Assembly: GCF_900156165.1 (NCBI RefSeq)
Contig: NZ_FTMY01000014.1
Coordinates: 100,846 to 164,845, forward strand
Origin: Pseudacidovorax sp. RU35E
GTDB taxonomy: Bacteria > Pseudomonadota > Gammaproteobacteria > Burkholderiales > Burkholderiaceae_C
Length of the DNA stretch: 64,000 bases
Direction: 5' to 3'
Numbering within the stretch: the first letter of the stretch is position 1; each line of letters opens with the position of its first letter. The translations under genes and the position numbers were made by a program. Positions 34,456-44,194 of the stretch are shown here, piece by piece. The notes under the pieces were generated by a model. It had not been told where the DNA came from and ran no database searches. It saw only the letters and a program-made list of their open reading frames with translations.

Positions 34456-34542
34456 GCAGGGCCTCGGGGCCGATGGCCCATGGAGTGATGGCGCCAGCGT
34501 AGGTCTGCGCGCAAACGGACAAGAAGAGCGTTTTCCCCAGGA

Positions 34543-34554
34543 TGAAACGTTTCA
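34543..34554. promoter_or_regulatory. LacI-type operator TGAAACGTTTCA
   Basis: This perfect 12-bp palindrome with a central CG is the standard form of LacI/GalR-family operators. It is in the 142-bp gap between the LacI gene and the SDR gene it probably represses. Confidence 0.75.
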
Positions 34555-34597
34555 CCGTGAGGTGTATTGAAGGCCTCTGCCCGGCCTCGGGCAGCTC

Positions 34598-35656
34598 TCA
34601 GGTGCGCGGGTTGCGCGCGCGGCGCAGGGGCAGGGTGGGCGCGGGCCCGGTCGACGCGCGGGCCACGAAGCGTGCCGGCGCCAGCGCCTCGCGCGGCTGC
34701 GAGGGTGGCTCGCCGCGCATGCGCTGCAGCAGCATGTCGACGCCGGCCTGGGCCGCCACCTCATGGTCGATGGCGATGCTGGTGATCGATGGCTGGTGGT
34801 GGCGGGCGAAGTCCGGATCGCCCAGGCTCACGATGGACACGTCGCGCGGCACCTGCAGCCCCAACGCCTCGATGGCGTTGAGCGCGTCGGCGAGCACGCT
34901 GGTGCCGGGCACGATCAGTGCGGTCGGCCGGTCGGCCGCCCGCAGCAACTGCAGCACTTCGTCGAAGGCCGGGCTGGTGGAGGCGCCCAGCCGCACCACC
35001 CGGTCCGCGCGGAAGCCGAGGCCCGCGGCCTGAAGCCCCGCCTGGAAGCCTTCCAGGCGCCGGCGCATCGGGCGGTTGGGCACGTCGGCGATCAGCAGCG
35101 CCACATCGCGATGCTGCAGCGCGGCCAGGTGCTGCACGGCGTCGTGCAGGCCGCGCAGGTGGTCGAAGAGCACGCGGTCGTGCGCGACGTCCATGTCGCG
35201 GTCGAGGATGACCACGGGCAGGCCCAGCCTGTCCATCGTCTCCAGCAGCGCGGGGTCGCGCTCGTTACCGGGCGCGATGATGGCGCCGTCCATGCGCCGG
35301 CTCTGGAACATCGACAGGATCTCGCGCTCGCGCTGCACGTCGTTCAGGCTGTTGGCCAGCAGCACCATGTAGCCGGCCTTGTGCAGCTTGGTCTCGAAGG
35401 TCTGGTAGAGCCGCGCATAGAGCGGGTTGGCCACGTCGGTGAACATGCAGCCCACCGTGCGAGAGCTGCGCGAGCGCAGCGCCTGCGCCGTCTGGTCGGG
35501 CGAATAGTCCAGCTCGCGCATGGCGCGCTCCACCCGCACCCGCACTTCGTCGCCCACGTTGCCGGCCTTGTTGATGACCCGCGACACGCTGCCGAGCGAC
35601 ACGCCCGCGAACGCCGCCACGTCCTTGATGCTGGCGCGTTTGGCGTGGTGTTTCAT
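34598..35656 (-). CDS. LacI/GalR-family transcriptional repressor
   Basis: This 352-residue repressor has an N-terminal LacI helix-turn-helix (ASIKDVAAFAGVSLGSVSRVINKAGNV) and hinge (YSPDQTAQALRSRSSRTVGCMF), then a periplasmic-binding-protein-like effector domain. The start MKHHAKRASIKDV is chosen as the family-typical N terminus. It reads in the same direction as the operon downstream, with an operator in the gap. The effector is probably the substrate or CoA ester of that operon. Confidence 0.92.
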   Translation of the reverse strand: MKHHAKRASIKDVAAFAGVSLGSVSRVINKAGNVGDEVRVRVERAMRELDYSPDQTAQALRSRSSRTVGCMFTDVANPLYARLYQTFETKLHKAGYMVLLANSLNDVQREREILSMFQSRRMDGAIIAPGNERDPALLETMDRLGLPVVILDRDMDVAHDRVLFDHLRGLHDAVQHLAALQHRDVALLIADVPNRPMRRRLEGFQAGLQAAGLGFRADRVVRLGASTSPAFDEVLQLLRAADRPTALIVPGTSVLADALNAIEALGLQVPRDVSIVSLGDPDFARHHQPSITSIAIDHEVAAQAGVDMLLQRMRGEPPSQPREALAPARFVARASTGPAPTLPLRRARNPRT

Positions 35657-35797
35657 GGGCGGGTGCGGGGCGCTGAAGGCGGCGGATTCTAGGGGGAGGC
35701 CCTTGGCCCGACCGCAGGCGTCATCGGCAAGCGAGTGCAACGGGGCTGCGTGATGAGCACCCGCCCATTGACATCAATCACGGTCCGCCGGCACGAG

Positions 35798-37180
35798 TCA
35801 AGCGGACGCGGTGTCCGGAAAGCGCAGCGTGACTTTCAGACCTTGCCAGGCGCTGTCTCCCAGCTCCACGCTGCCGCCATGCAGCGCCATCACGTCCCGG
35901 ACGATGGCCAGCCCGAGACCACTTCCTTCCGATGGCGCCCTCCTGCCTCGCACATAACGATCAAGCACGAGGTGCCGTTCGTCGAGGTCGATGCCGGGGC
36001 CGCTGTCCTGGACCACGATTCGCGCCGGGCGTTGCAATACTTCGACGAGTACGCGGCCCCCGCGGGGCGTGTAGCGCAGCGCGTTGTCCAGCACATTGCT
36101 CAGCGCTTCAGCGACCAGGTCCGGCTGAATCGGGGCGTGCACCGGCCCATGGGGTGCGGCGAGCTCCAGATCCATCCCGCGATCGATGGCTTGCTCCATC
36201 AACACGGCGCCCACGCCTTGGGCGAGATCGACGAGATCCGTGTCTGCACGGACCATGTCGCGGCCCCCTTCCGGGTCGAGCGCGCCCAGGGTCAGCAGTT
36301 GCTGCACCAGACGGCTGGACTGCTGGATACCGTGTCCCAACTGCGCGACTGCCTCGCGCATCGCAGTGTGATCCGCCAGTCCCTGGGCCCGGGAAAGGCC
36401 GAGCTGCAGGCCGGTGAGCGTCGTGCGCAGTTGGTGCGCTGCCGTGGCGGCAAACTGGCGCTCGCGTTCCAGCATCGTCCGGATGCGACCGAGCAGTTCG
36501 TTGTGCGAGCGCGCGAAGCCTTCGAGTTCCTGGGGAACATCGTGCAGGGCGATCGGCGCGAGAGATTCCTGGGACTGGTCCTTCCAACGGCGAGCCACCG
36601 CCGCGAGCGGAACCGTGGTGCGCCGCACCGCCACAACGATGGCAGCGTATGCGGCGGCAAGCAGCGCGACCATCGGCCACAGCAGCGTCATCAGTTCCTT
36701 CTCCGCGCGTACACGCTTGCGCAGTGTCTCGGCCATGAGCACGACGACGGGGCTGCCTGCGATGCCTTCGAGTTCGACGCGTACCACCCTCACCGCATGA
36801 CCCTGGAACTGCGCATCGAAGGCACTGCCGCGCCGATACCAGACCTCGCCGGTTCCGGTGCTCGGAAGCCCCGCCTGACCAGCCAGTAGCCGGTCGTCCT
36901 GCGTAACGCTGAACCACGCCCGATCCAGATCGTCATAGAGCAGCAGTGCCGTGAGCTGCGGGGAGTGATCGACCGTGATGTCATCGTTCGAACGACGCAC
37001 AAGGGTCTGCACCGAACGGGCCGCGTCGAGAAGCCAACGGTCGAACACGCGCTCCGTCACTTCCCGCGCGTACCAGATGCCGGCCATACCGGCTACCACC
37101 ACCATCAGCAGAAGTGGAGCCATCAGCCGCACAAGCAGCTGATGCCGCAGACCCTGCACATGCCTCAGTGCGCCGCGCAT
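35798..37180 (-). CDS. Sensor histidine kinase of the efflux operon (QseC/TctE-like)
   Basis: This 460-residue kinase has two membrane helices (about 20-37 and 167-186), a periplasmic domain of about 130 residues between them, and a HAMP-like linker. HisKA follows with H-box ATAAHQLRTTLTGLQ, then N-box EALSNVLDNALRYTPRGG and G-boxes VQDSGPGIDLDER and GSGLGLAIV. Its start overlaps the regulator stop (TGATG). It probably senses the efflux substrate in the periplasm. Confidence 0.92.
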   Translation of the reverse strand: MRGALRHVQGLRHQLLVRLMAPLLLMVVVAGMAGIWYAREVTERVFDRWLLDAARSVQTLVRRSNDDITVDHSPQLTALLLYDDLDRAWFSVTQDDRLLAGQAGLPSTGTGEVWYRRGSAFDAQFQGHAVRVVRVELEGIAGSPVVVLMAETLRKRVRAEKELMTLLWPMVALLAAAYAAIVVAVRRTTVPLAAVARRWKDQSQESLAPIALHDVPQELEGFARSHNELLGRIRTMLERERQFAATAAHQLRTTLTGLQLGLSRAQGLADHTAMREAVAQLGHGIQQSSRLVQQLLTLGALDPEGGRDMVRADTDLVDLAQGVGAVLMEQAIDRGMDLELAAPHGPVHAPIQPDLVAEALSNVLDNALRYTPRGGRVLVEVLQRPARIVVQDSGPGIDLDERHLVLDRYVRGRRAPSEGSGLGLAIVRDVMALHGGSVELGDSAWQGLKVTLRFPDTASA

Positions 37181-37875
37181 CAGTCGACCGCCGTGGAGCC
37201 GGGCGCCGTGTCGTCCAGTGCCAGCATGTAGCCGAAGCCCCTCAACGTTCGCACCTGCGTGCCCGAGCCTGTCAGCTTGCGCCTCAGACGCGAGACGTAG
37301 TTTTCGGCGGCGCTCTCGGCCACCTCGAGGTTGCGCTCGGCCAAGGCGTCCATCAATGTTCTTCGGGCCAGCAGATGTGGCGCACGGTGCATCAAAAGAC
37401 CCAGCACCTCGAACTCGCGCGGGGCCAGATTGATCGGCTGGCCATCCACGAAGGCTTTGCCCAGATCACGGCGCCACGTCAGGCGACCGAAATGCAGCTC
37501 TTCGCCCCGCGCGACCTTGGTGCGCCGGCAGAGCACTTCGAGCCGGGCGTCGAGCTCCTCGGGCGCGAAGGGTTTGCTCAGATAGTCGTCGGCGCCGCCG
37601 CTCAGGCCCTTGACCCGGTCGACGACGCGCGTGCGCGCGGTCAGCACCAGCACCGGCGTCAGGCGGTCTCGGCGGCGAAAGCGGGCGAGCCAGTCCAGGC
37701 CGTCGCCATCCGGCAGGTTGAGGTCCAGCACGATGGCCTCCACGTCCGCCTGTGCCAGAGCCGAATCGGCCTCTGCCAGGCGCGCGCAGGTGCGCACGGT
37801 CCAGCCCCTGCCTTGCCACCGCATTTGCAGTTCGGCGGAGATGACCGGGTCGTCCTCGATCAGAAGCAGCAGCAT
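37180..37875 (-). CDS. OmpR-family response regulator of the efflux operon
   Basis: This 231-residue regulator has an N-terminal receiver (LLLIEDDPVISAELQ; phospho-Asp in IVLDLNLPDGDGLDWL; Thr of VLTAR; Lys of YLSKPF) and a C-terminal winged helix (APREFEVLGLLMHRAPHLLARRTLMDAL, NYVSRLRRKL, VRTLRGFGYML). It lies directly upstream of the kinase gene and 76 bases downstream of the outer-membrane channel gene. Its likely site is the direct repeat at 43995-44013. Confidence 0.93.
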   Translation of the reverse strand: MLLLLIEDDPVISAELQMRWQGRGWTVRTCARLAEADSALAQADVEAIVLDLNLPDGDGLDWLARFRRRDRLTPVLVLTARTRVVDRVKGLSGGADDYLSKPFAPEELDARLEVLCRRTKVARGEELHFGRLTWRRDLGKAFVDGQPINLAPREFEVLGLLMHRAPHLLARRTLMDALAERNLEVAESAAENYVSRLRRKLTGSGTQVRTLRGFGYMLALDDTAPGSTAVD

Positions 37876-37951
37876 CGGGCGACGGGGATCGGGGGTGAGG
37901 ACATGCCCGGTATTGTGGGAGAACGTGGGCCCGCAGGCATGTGCCCGGCCG

Positions 37952-39619
37952 TCAGGACCCGGTGGCCGGCGCCCCCGTGTCCCGTTCGGCGACTGCCGGA
38001 CGGTTCCACCATCCTCCCCCGAGCGCCTGATAGAGCGCCACCGTATCGGCCAGTCGGGTCGCCTGCGCCTGGGCCAGCGATTGTTCCGTCTGGAGCAAGG
38101 CTTGCTGGGCGGTGATGAGCGCAAGCCGGTCCACATAGCCCTTGTCGAGCTGCCGCTCGACAAGGCCATGCGCGGCGCGCGCGCGTTGCTGGGCCTGGTC
38201 GGCCGCTTCCACGATTGCGGTGTTGCTCTGGATGGCGTGCAGGGTATCCGCCACGTTCTGCAGCGCAGACAGCACCGTCGCCCGGTACGTGGCATCGGCC
38301 TGCTGGAGGTTGGCCTGGGCGGCTGCCTGCCGGCTCTTGTTCTGTCCTCCGTCGAACAGCGTCTGTGCCACCGTGCCCGACAAGGCGAAAAATCGCCCGG
38401 ACGGAAGGAACATCTGACTCACGCGTCCGGCGGCGCCGCCCCAATTGGCATCGATGGAGAACTGCGGCAGGCGGGCCGCCGTCGCCACACCCACGCGGGC
38501 ACTGGCGGAATGCAACTGCTCCTCGGCCGCGCGGATGTCGGGCCGCTGTTCCACGAGCCTAGCGGGCAGACTCAGCGGCAGTTGCGCGGGCAGGCGGATC
38601 TGCGTGAAGTCCGGCAGCGCCGGCAAGGCTTCGTCCGGACGCCGCCCCGTCAGCACCTTGAGCAGGTCGCACGCCAGGGCCTGCTGCTTGGCCAGGGCGG
38701 GCAGCTGCTGGCGCGCCTGAGCCAGGGCAACTTCCTGCTGCGCCAGATCCAGCCGCGACGCATAACCGGCGCCCACCTGGCGGCGGATGATGGCGGTGCT
38801 GTTCTCGGCCTGCCGGATCGATGACGAGGTCAGCGCGATCTGATGGCGCAGCAGTGCCTCCTGGATCGCCGCGCCCACGACGTTGGCGGCAAGGCTGATG
38901 GCGGCGGCTTCGCGCTGGAAGCGCTGCGCATCGGCCTGGGCCTGCAGGTCCTCGACCTGACGCCGGTTCGCGCCGAAGACGTCGGGCGCATAGGACACGG
39001 TCAGCTGGGCCGTGTGGAAGCCGTAGATCACCGGTGCATTGAATGGCGCACTGCCGCCCTCGCTCGCCGGCGTTCCCTGATAGGTGCTAATGACCGAGCC
39101 ATCGCCTTGCACGCCGGGCGAGTTGCCGCCCTGGTTCCCTGCGATCTTGGTACGGGAGGGCGATGCGCTCACCCCCACCGTCGGCAGGAACAGGCCACGC
39201 TGCGCGAGAACGTTCTGACGCGCGGCGGCGAGCGCCGCATCGGCCGCCTCGAGGGTGGGATTGCGTGACAGCGCCTCGTCGACCAGCGCATCGATGCGCG
39301 GCGATCCGAACGCCGTCCACCAACGCGCGTCGACATCCAGCTCTGGACGGGTCTGCTGCATGCCCGGGTGCGATGCACGCTGGGCGTTGGACTGGGGGGC
39401 CTCTCCACGTTCCAGGTAACCCGTCGCCTCAGGCGCTGGCGGCCGGCGGAAATCCGGGCCCACCGTGCAAGCTGCGAGGGCGGCACACGCGATGACCAGT
39501 GCAGGCCGTGCAGCCCACCGATGGAGCGGGACAAGGGAGTGGAGGCCGCGCAGGGTCGAGGGTCGGCAAAGCATGGATGTTGGGGTTGGGCGAGCCGCCG
39601 CCACGCGCTCAGGCGCCAT
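37952..39619 (-). CDS. Outer-membrane efflux channel lipoprotein (NodT/CusC/OprM family)
   Basis: This protein of about 555 residues has a lipobox (ALAAC, Cys51 with this start), the CTVGPDFRRPPAP start of the mature protein and two outer-membrane-efflux repeats. Family motifs include LPQFSIDANWGGAAGR, VEQRPDIRAAEEQLHSASARVGVATAARLP and YQALGGGW. The start 39619 has a GAGGTGG box and overlaps the pump stop by 11 bases; 39574 is the alternative. It connects the RND pump to the outer membrane. Confidence 0.9.
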   Translation of the reverse strand: MAPERVAAARPTPTSMLCRPSTLRGLHSLVPLHRWAARPALVIACAALAACTVGPDFRRPPAPEATGYLERGEAPQSNAQRASHPGMQQTRPELDVDARWWTAFGSPRIDALVDEALSRNPTLEAADAALAAARQNVLAQRGLFLPTVGVSASPSRTKIAGNQGGNSPGVQGDGSVISTYQGTPASEGGSAPFNAPVIYGFHTAQLTVSYAPDVFGANRRQVEDLQAQADAQRFQREAAAISLAANVVGAAIQEALLRHQIALTSSSIRQAENSTAIIRRQVGAGYASRLDLAQQEVALAQARQQLPALAKQQALACDLLKVLTGRRPDEALPALPDFTQIRLPAQLPLSLPARLVEQRPDIRAAEEQLHSASARVGVATAARLPQFSIDANWGGAAGRVSQMFLPSGRFFALSGTVAQTLFDGGQNKSRQAAAQANLQQADATYRATVLSALQNVADTLHAIQSNTAIVEAADQAQQRARAAHGLVERQLDKGYVDRLALITAQQALLQTEQSLAQAQATRLADTVALYQALGGGWWNRPAVAERDTGAPATGS

Positions 39620-42600
39620 GTGCCACCTCGGCTTGCGAATTGGCATCGTTGGCCGACTCGTAGAAGTCGCCGAAGCGCCGGATTGCCAGTGGAAGCACCA
39701 GCAGCGTGAACAACGTTCCGGTCACGATGCCACCGACGATCACGCAGGCGAAGGGGCGTTGGGTCTCGCTGCCGATCCCCTGCGAGAGCGCAGCTGGCAG
39801 CAGACCGAGCCCAGCCATGAGTGCGGTCATGAGGATGGGCCGCAGCCTCACAGTCGCCCCTTCCACGATGGCAGACACCAGAACCTCGCCTTCGCGCACG
39901 CGCAGCATGATCTCCTCGACCATGATGACGCCGTTCTGCACGGAGATGCCGGCAACGGCGATGAAGCCCACCGCTGCCGAGACGGACAGATGCAGGCCCG
40001 CCAGCGCCAGCGCGGCCAGCCCGCCCACGAGCGTGAACGGCACCATTCCCAGGACCAGGGCCGCAAGGCGGATGGAGCGGAACGCCCAGAAGAGCAGGGA
40101 GAAGATGAGCAGCGCGGTGAGCGGAACGATGACCATCAGGCGCGCCGCCGCCCGTTGCGAGTTCTCGAACTGACCGCCCCAGGTCAGCTGATAGCCGGGT
40201 GGCAGCTGCACTTCACGGGCGACCGTCGCCCGTGCCTCGTCGATAAAGCTGCCTTGGTCGCGCCCGATGAGGTTGACCTTGACGATCACCATGCGCGAGC
40301 CCGCTTCGCGGAAGATGCGCGAAGCGCCCTGTCGCACTTCGACACTGGCGACATCGCCGAGCGCAATGGTTCCCGGGCCGTTGCCGACCTGCGTGCCCGG
40401 CACCGCGAGTTGCAGATTGCGTACCGCATCGACGCTGTCGCGGGTCGCGCCTTGCAGTCGTACGACCACATCGAAGCGGCGGTCGCCGTCGTAGAAGCTG
40501 GTGGCTGCAGCCCCCGACATCGCTTCCGTGATAAGCGAGTTCACGTCGCTGATCGTCAGCCCGTAGCGGCCCATGCGGGCGCGATCGGGGGTGATGACCA
40601 ATTCGCTCTGACCGCCGATGCGCGTGCTGTCCACATCGGTGGCGCCGCGTATGCCCCGCAGGATCTGCGCGACCTTGTCGCCCCGCTCGTCGAGCACATC
40701 GAGGTTGCTGCCGACGATCTTGGCCACGATCTCGCCGCGGAAGCCCGACAGGGACTCTTCCACATTGTCCTGGATCACCTGTGAGAAGTTGGCGTTGATG
40801 CCGGGTATGGCGTCGAGCTTGGCGGCCATGTCGGCCACCAGCCCTTCCTTGGAGGCGAAGCGCCAGCCCGAGCGGGGCTGCAGGTCGATCAGCATCTCCA
40901 GGTTGTTCGGCCCTTTGGGATCGGAGCCGTCATCGGGTCGTCCGACCTGGCTAATGACATGAGCCACTTCCGGGTATTCGCGCACCAGGGTGCGGACCTG
41001 CCGCTCCACCGCCTTGCTCGTCTCGAGCGCGGCCGAGGTCGGCAAGGTGACGGTCAGCCAGATGTTGCCCTCGTCCAGCTTCGGCAGGAACTCGCTGCCC
41101 AGCCGGGGCGCAAGCAGCGCGGCCAACACCACCGGGATGGCGGACAGCCAGAGCAGTCTGGGCCCACGCCTGAGCGTGCCTGCCACGATGGCGCGGTAGC
41201 GGCTCTGCAGTCGGTCAAGCCAGGGCTTGTGCTTTTCGGCCAGCGATCGACGTTGAAGCACCGTGGCCAGCAGTGTGGGCACCAGCGTGAACGTGAGGAT
41301 CACAGCGCCCAGCAGCGCGAAGCTCAGCGTCAGTGCGACCGGCGTGAAGATCTTTCCCTCGACGCGCTGGAACGTGAAGATCGGAACGAAGGCGAGGATG
41401 ATGATCGCCTTCGAGAACAGCACCGGATGGGCGAGATCGGCGATCGTGTGGTTCAGCACGCCCATGCGCTGATGGCGTGCTTCGGGTGTGTCGGCGTCCA
41501 GCGAAGCCTTTGCGGCCAGCTTGACCATCAGCGCCTCGACGATCACTACGGCGCTGTCGATGATGATGCCGAAGTCGACCGCGCCCAGGGATATGAGGTT
41601 GGCCGATACCCCGAAGCCATTCATCAGGATGAACGCGAAGAGCAGCGCGAGGGGAATCACCGTCGCCACCACCAGGGCCGCGCGCCAGCTCGACAGGAAC
41701 ACGACCAGCACGGCCACCACCAGCAATGCGCCGATGACGAGGTTTTCCGCCACGGTAGCCACCGTATGCCTGACCAGTTGCGTCCGATCGTAGATCGGCA
41801 CGATGGTCACGCCGGCCGGAAGGCGAGCTTGCAGCTGCTCGATGCGCTGCTTGAGATCCGCATTGATCTTCGCGGGATCGCCGCCCTTGGTCATCGACAC
41901 GATGCCCTCGACGATGCTGTCGCGGTGATCGGCCGCCGCAATGCCGAAGCGCGGGCGTTCCCCTTCGCGCACCCGTGCCAAGTCCGCGACGGTGATCGGC
42001 CGGCCTTGCCGCGAGGCGACGACGGCCGTGCGTATGTCGGCCAGGCTGTCGAACAGGCCACTCGCGCGCACCACCAACGACGACTCGCCCAGGCGCATCA
42101 ACCCGCCCCCTGAACTCCCCGTCGCATTGGTGATGGCCTGGTTGAGCTGGTCGAGCGTGACCTGGTACTTGCGCAGCGCCAGCGGGTCGACGTCGACCTG
42201 GTACTCCTTGATCGCACCGCCGAAGGTCACGATGTCTGCGACGCCGGGCGTCATGCGCAGGAACGGCCGCACGGTCCAGTCCTGCAGCGTGCGAAGCTCC
42301 ATGTCGGACATGCCCTCTGCCTCCAGGGCGTACCGGTAGACCTCGCCAACGGCGGTCGAGAGCGGCGCGAGTTGAGGCTGCACGCCCGCAGGAAGATCGA
42401 CGCCCGCGAGCTTTTCGGTCACCTGCTGGCGTGCAAAGTAGTCGTCCGTGCGGTCTGCGAAGGTCAGCGTGACGATGGAAAGGCCAGTCATCGTGACAGA
42501 CCGCACGTTGGTCAGCCGCGGAATGCCCGCCACCTCGCGCTCGATGGGAAGGGTCACCGACCGCTCCATATCCTGAGGGGCGGTGCCGGTGCGTTGCGCG

Positions 42601-42749
42601 ATCACCCGAACCTGCACGTCCTGGACATCCGGGAACGCCTCGATCGGCAGGTTCGAGAGGGCATAGCCGCCAAAGCCGGCCAGCGCCGCCACCAGCACGA
42701 ACACGAACACGCGCTGCGTCAGCGCGAAGGCAATGAGCGCGCGGATCAC
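39609..42749 (-). CDS. RND efflux pump, heavy-metal-efflux (CzcA/CusA) type
   Basis: This 1046-residue proton-driven inner-membrane transporter has 12 helices and two large periplasmic loops. The charged motif DFGIIIDSAVVIVEAL in the fourth helix (about residues 395-410) is the signature D-F-G-x3-D..E proton relay of the HME family. Other HME features are SVTMTGLSIVTLTFADRTDDYFARQQV and the LGAVDFG sequence. The metal specificity cannot be read: methionine-rich Cus-type sites are not obvious. It overlaps the adaptor stop by 4 bases (ATGA). Confidence 0.93.
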   Translation of the reverse strand: MIRALIAFALTQRVFVFVLVAALAGFGGYALSNLPIEAFPDVQDVQVRVIAQRTGTAPQDMERSVTLPIEREVAGIPRLTNVRSVTMTGLSIVTLTFADRTDDYFARQQVTEKLAGVDLPAGVQPQLAPLSTAVGEVYRYALEAEGMSDMELRTLQDWTVRPFLRMTPGVADIVTFGGAIKEYQVDVDPLALRKYQVTLDQLNQAITNATGSSGGGLMRLGESSLVVRASGLFDSLADIRTAVVASRQGRPITVADLARVREGERPRFGIAAADHRDSIVEGIVSMTKGGDPAKINADLKQRIEQLQARLPAGVTIVPIYDRTQLVRHTVATVAENLVIGALLVVAVLVVFLSSWRAALVVATVIPLALLFAFILMNGFGVSANLISLGAVDFGIIIDSAVVIVEALMVKLAAKASLDADTPEARHQRMGVLNHTIADLAHPVLFSKAIIILAFVPIFTFQRVEGKIFTPVALTLSFALLGAVILTFTLVPTLLATVLQRRSLAEKHKPWLDRLQSRYRAIVAGTLRRGPRLLWLSAIPVVLAALLAPRLGSEFLPKLDEGNIWLTVTLPTSAALETSKAVERQVRTLVREYPEVAHVISQVGRPDDGSDPKGPNNLEMLIDLQPRSGWRFASKEGLVADMAAKLDAIPGINANFSQVIQDNVEESLSGFRGEIVAKIVGSNLDVLDERGDKVAQILRGIRGATDVDSTRIGGQSELVITPDRARMGRYGLTISDVNSLITEAMSGAAATSFYDGDRRFDVVVRLQGATRDSVDAVRNLQLAVPGTQVGNGPGTIALGDVASVEVRQGASRIFREAGSRMVIVKVNLIGRDQGSFIDEARATVAREVQLPPGYQLTWGGQFENSQRAAARLMVIVPLTALLIFSLLFWAFRSIRLAALVLGMVPFTLVGGLAALALAGLHLSVSAAVGFIAVAGISVQNGVIMVEEIMLRVREGEVLVSAIVEGATVRLRPILMTALMAGLGLLPAALSQGIGSETQRPFACVIVGGIVTGTLFTLLVLPLAIRRFGDFYESANDANSQAEVAHGA

Positions 42750-43930
42750 GGCTTGGCGGCGGCGCGGGCCGTCAGTTCAGCATCGAGCAGCAGGGCGCCG
42801 GCGGTCACATAGCGTTCCCCCTCGGTCAGTCCATCGCCGACGTAGCTTGCGTCGCTGCCCTGTGCCAGCAGCTTGACCTGGCGGCGACGGAAGCTGCCAG
42901 TCGCCTCTTCCACGAAGATGAACTGCTGGACGCCCCGGTTGACCAGCGCCTCGTTCGGTATGCGGAAGCCCTTGCCGCTTTCCTGAAGCAGCAGGGCGCG
43001 GACGTACATCTCGGGCAGGAGCTCTCCGCCTGTGTTGCTCATTGCGGCCCGAATGGGCACGCGCCGCGTGTTGGGGTCCACGGCTTGGCCGAGTTGCATG
43101 ATCTGTGCAGAGAAGCGCCGCTCGGGATAGGCGTCCGATTCGACGCTTGCCATCGCGCCGGGCTTGACGCGCGCGAGCAGGCGCTCCGGCATGTCGATGA
43201 TGAGCCACAGGCGGCGCGTGTCGCTCACCACGAACAGCGGCGCGGCCATGCCGGGCGCAACCTCGAGCGCAGGGCTGGCCGATCGCTCGGTCACGACGCC
43301 GTCGATGGGGCTCACGAGCTTGAGGCGTTGACCGTCGATCCGCAGGGCATGGGGATTGAGATTGCGCAGCCGCTGCTGGGCCCGGATGAGTTCGGCCTCG
43401 GCCTGGCTCAGGTCGGCCTCCATGGCCTCGAGGTCGCGGGCCGGGATGCCGTCGTCGGTCGCAAGGTCGCGCAGCCGCTGTGTGGCCAACCGCTTGCGGC
43501 GCAGGTCGGCTGCCGCCTTGTCGACATCGGCGCGTGCGGTGCCGAAATCCGGCGAATCGATCTCGGCCAGGACCTGCCCGGCGCGCACGTGGTCGCCCGG
43601 GGCCGCGCGTACGGCCACGATGCGTCCGGAGTAACTCACGCCGAGCTTGGCCGTGACGTCTTCGTCGTAGGCGACCCGTGCACTCAGAGCCCCCGCGACC
43701 GGGACGCCACTGGCGTGGGCCTCGACCACGCGCAGCATCTGCAGCTGCGCGGAGCCGGCCGGGTAGCGCAGCAGGTCCGGCTCGGCCGTCGCCGCCTGCG
43801 CAGCCGGCTCGACTTTGGCGTCCGGAATGCTCGATCGTTGCCAGTGCCATGCAGCGCCGCCAACCAGGGCGAATGCAAGCGCCGCACCGGCCCAACGAGT
43901 CCAACGGTGTCGTTTCGTCTGAGTGGTCAT
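42746..43930 (-). CDS. RND periplasmic adaptor (membrane fusion protein, CusB/CzcB-like)
   Basis: This 394-residue adaptor has an N-terminal membrane anchor (WTRWAGAALAFALVGGAAW), a lipoyl half-motif (GRIVAVRAAPGDHVRAGQVLAEIDSPDF), a coiled-coil hairpin (DLRRKRLATQRLRDL to AEAELIRAQQRL), the second lipoyl half (LKLVSPIDGVVTERSAS) and beta-barrel blocks. It is the first gene of the efflux operon. The upstream in-frame ATG at 43996 is less likely, as it overlaps the direct repeat region. Confidence 0.92.
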   Translation of the reverse strand: MTTQTKRHRWTRWAGAALAFALVGGAAWHWQRSSIPDAKVEPAAQAATAEPDLLRYPAGSAQLQMLRVVEAHASGVPVAGALSARVAYDEDVTAKLGVSYSGRIVAVRAAPGDHVRAGQVLAEIDSPDFGTARADVDKAAADLRRKRLATQRLRDLATDDGIPARDLEAMEADLSQAEAELIRAQQRLRNLNPHALRIDGQRLKLVSPIDGVVTERSASPALEVAPGMAAPLFVVSDTRRLWLIIDMPERLLARVKPGAMASVESDAYPERRFSAQIMQLGQAVDPNTRRVPIRAAMSNTGGELLPEMYVRALLLQESGKGFRIPNEALVNRGVQQFIFVEEATGSFRRRQVKLLAQGSDASYVGDGLTEGERYVTAGALLLDAELTARAAAKP

Positions 43931-43994
43931 GTGCCCCGAGTCATGCGGGCACGAGCAGCCCTTGTTGTTTTTGACCGGTGCAGCGTACGGGGCC

Positions 43995-44013
43995 AAGCTA
44001 TCAGGAAGCTATC
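43995..44013. promoter_or_regulatory. Direct repeat AAGCTATC-N3-AAGCTATC upstream of the efflux operon
   Basis: Two perfect 8-bp direct repeats (43995-44002 and 44006-44013) are separated by AGG, giving an 11-bp period. Tandem direct repeats with one helical turn period are the usual binding form of OmpR-family regulators. The site lies 65 to 83 bases upstream of the adaptor start, so it is a candidate site for the operon's own regulator. Confidence 0.65.
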
Positions 44014-44194
44014 GATGTATTGGCGACACACATCGGCACGGCATCGGACTTTCCGTCTGGCGACAACGCGCGAGCGCAGCTACGCTCACCGCCCTGCGCC
44101 AAACGTCGGGGCTCATGCGTCGTCCGATCGACGTCACTGCCCCGGCTGATCGAGCGCAAATTCCGGCAGTCATCTTTGCGGAGCATCTGTCTTC

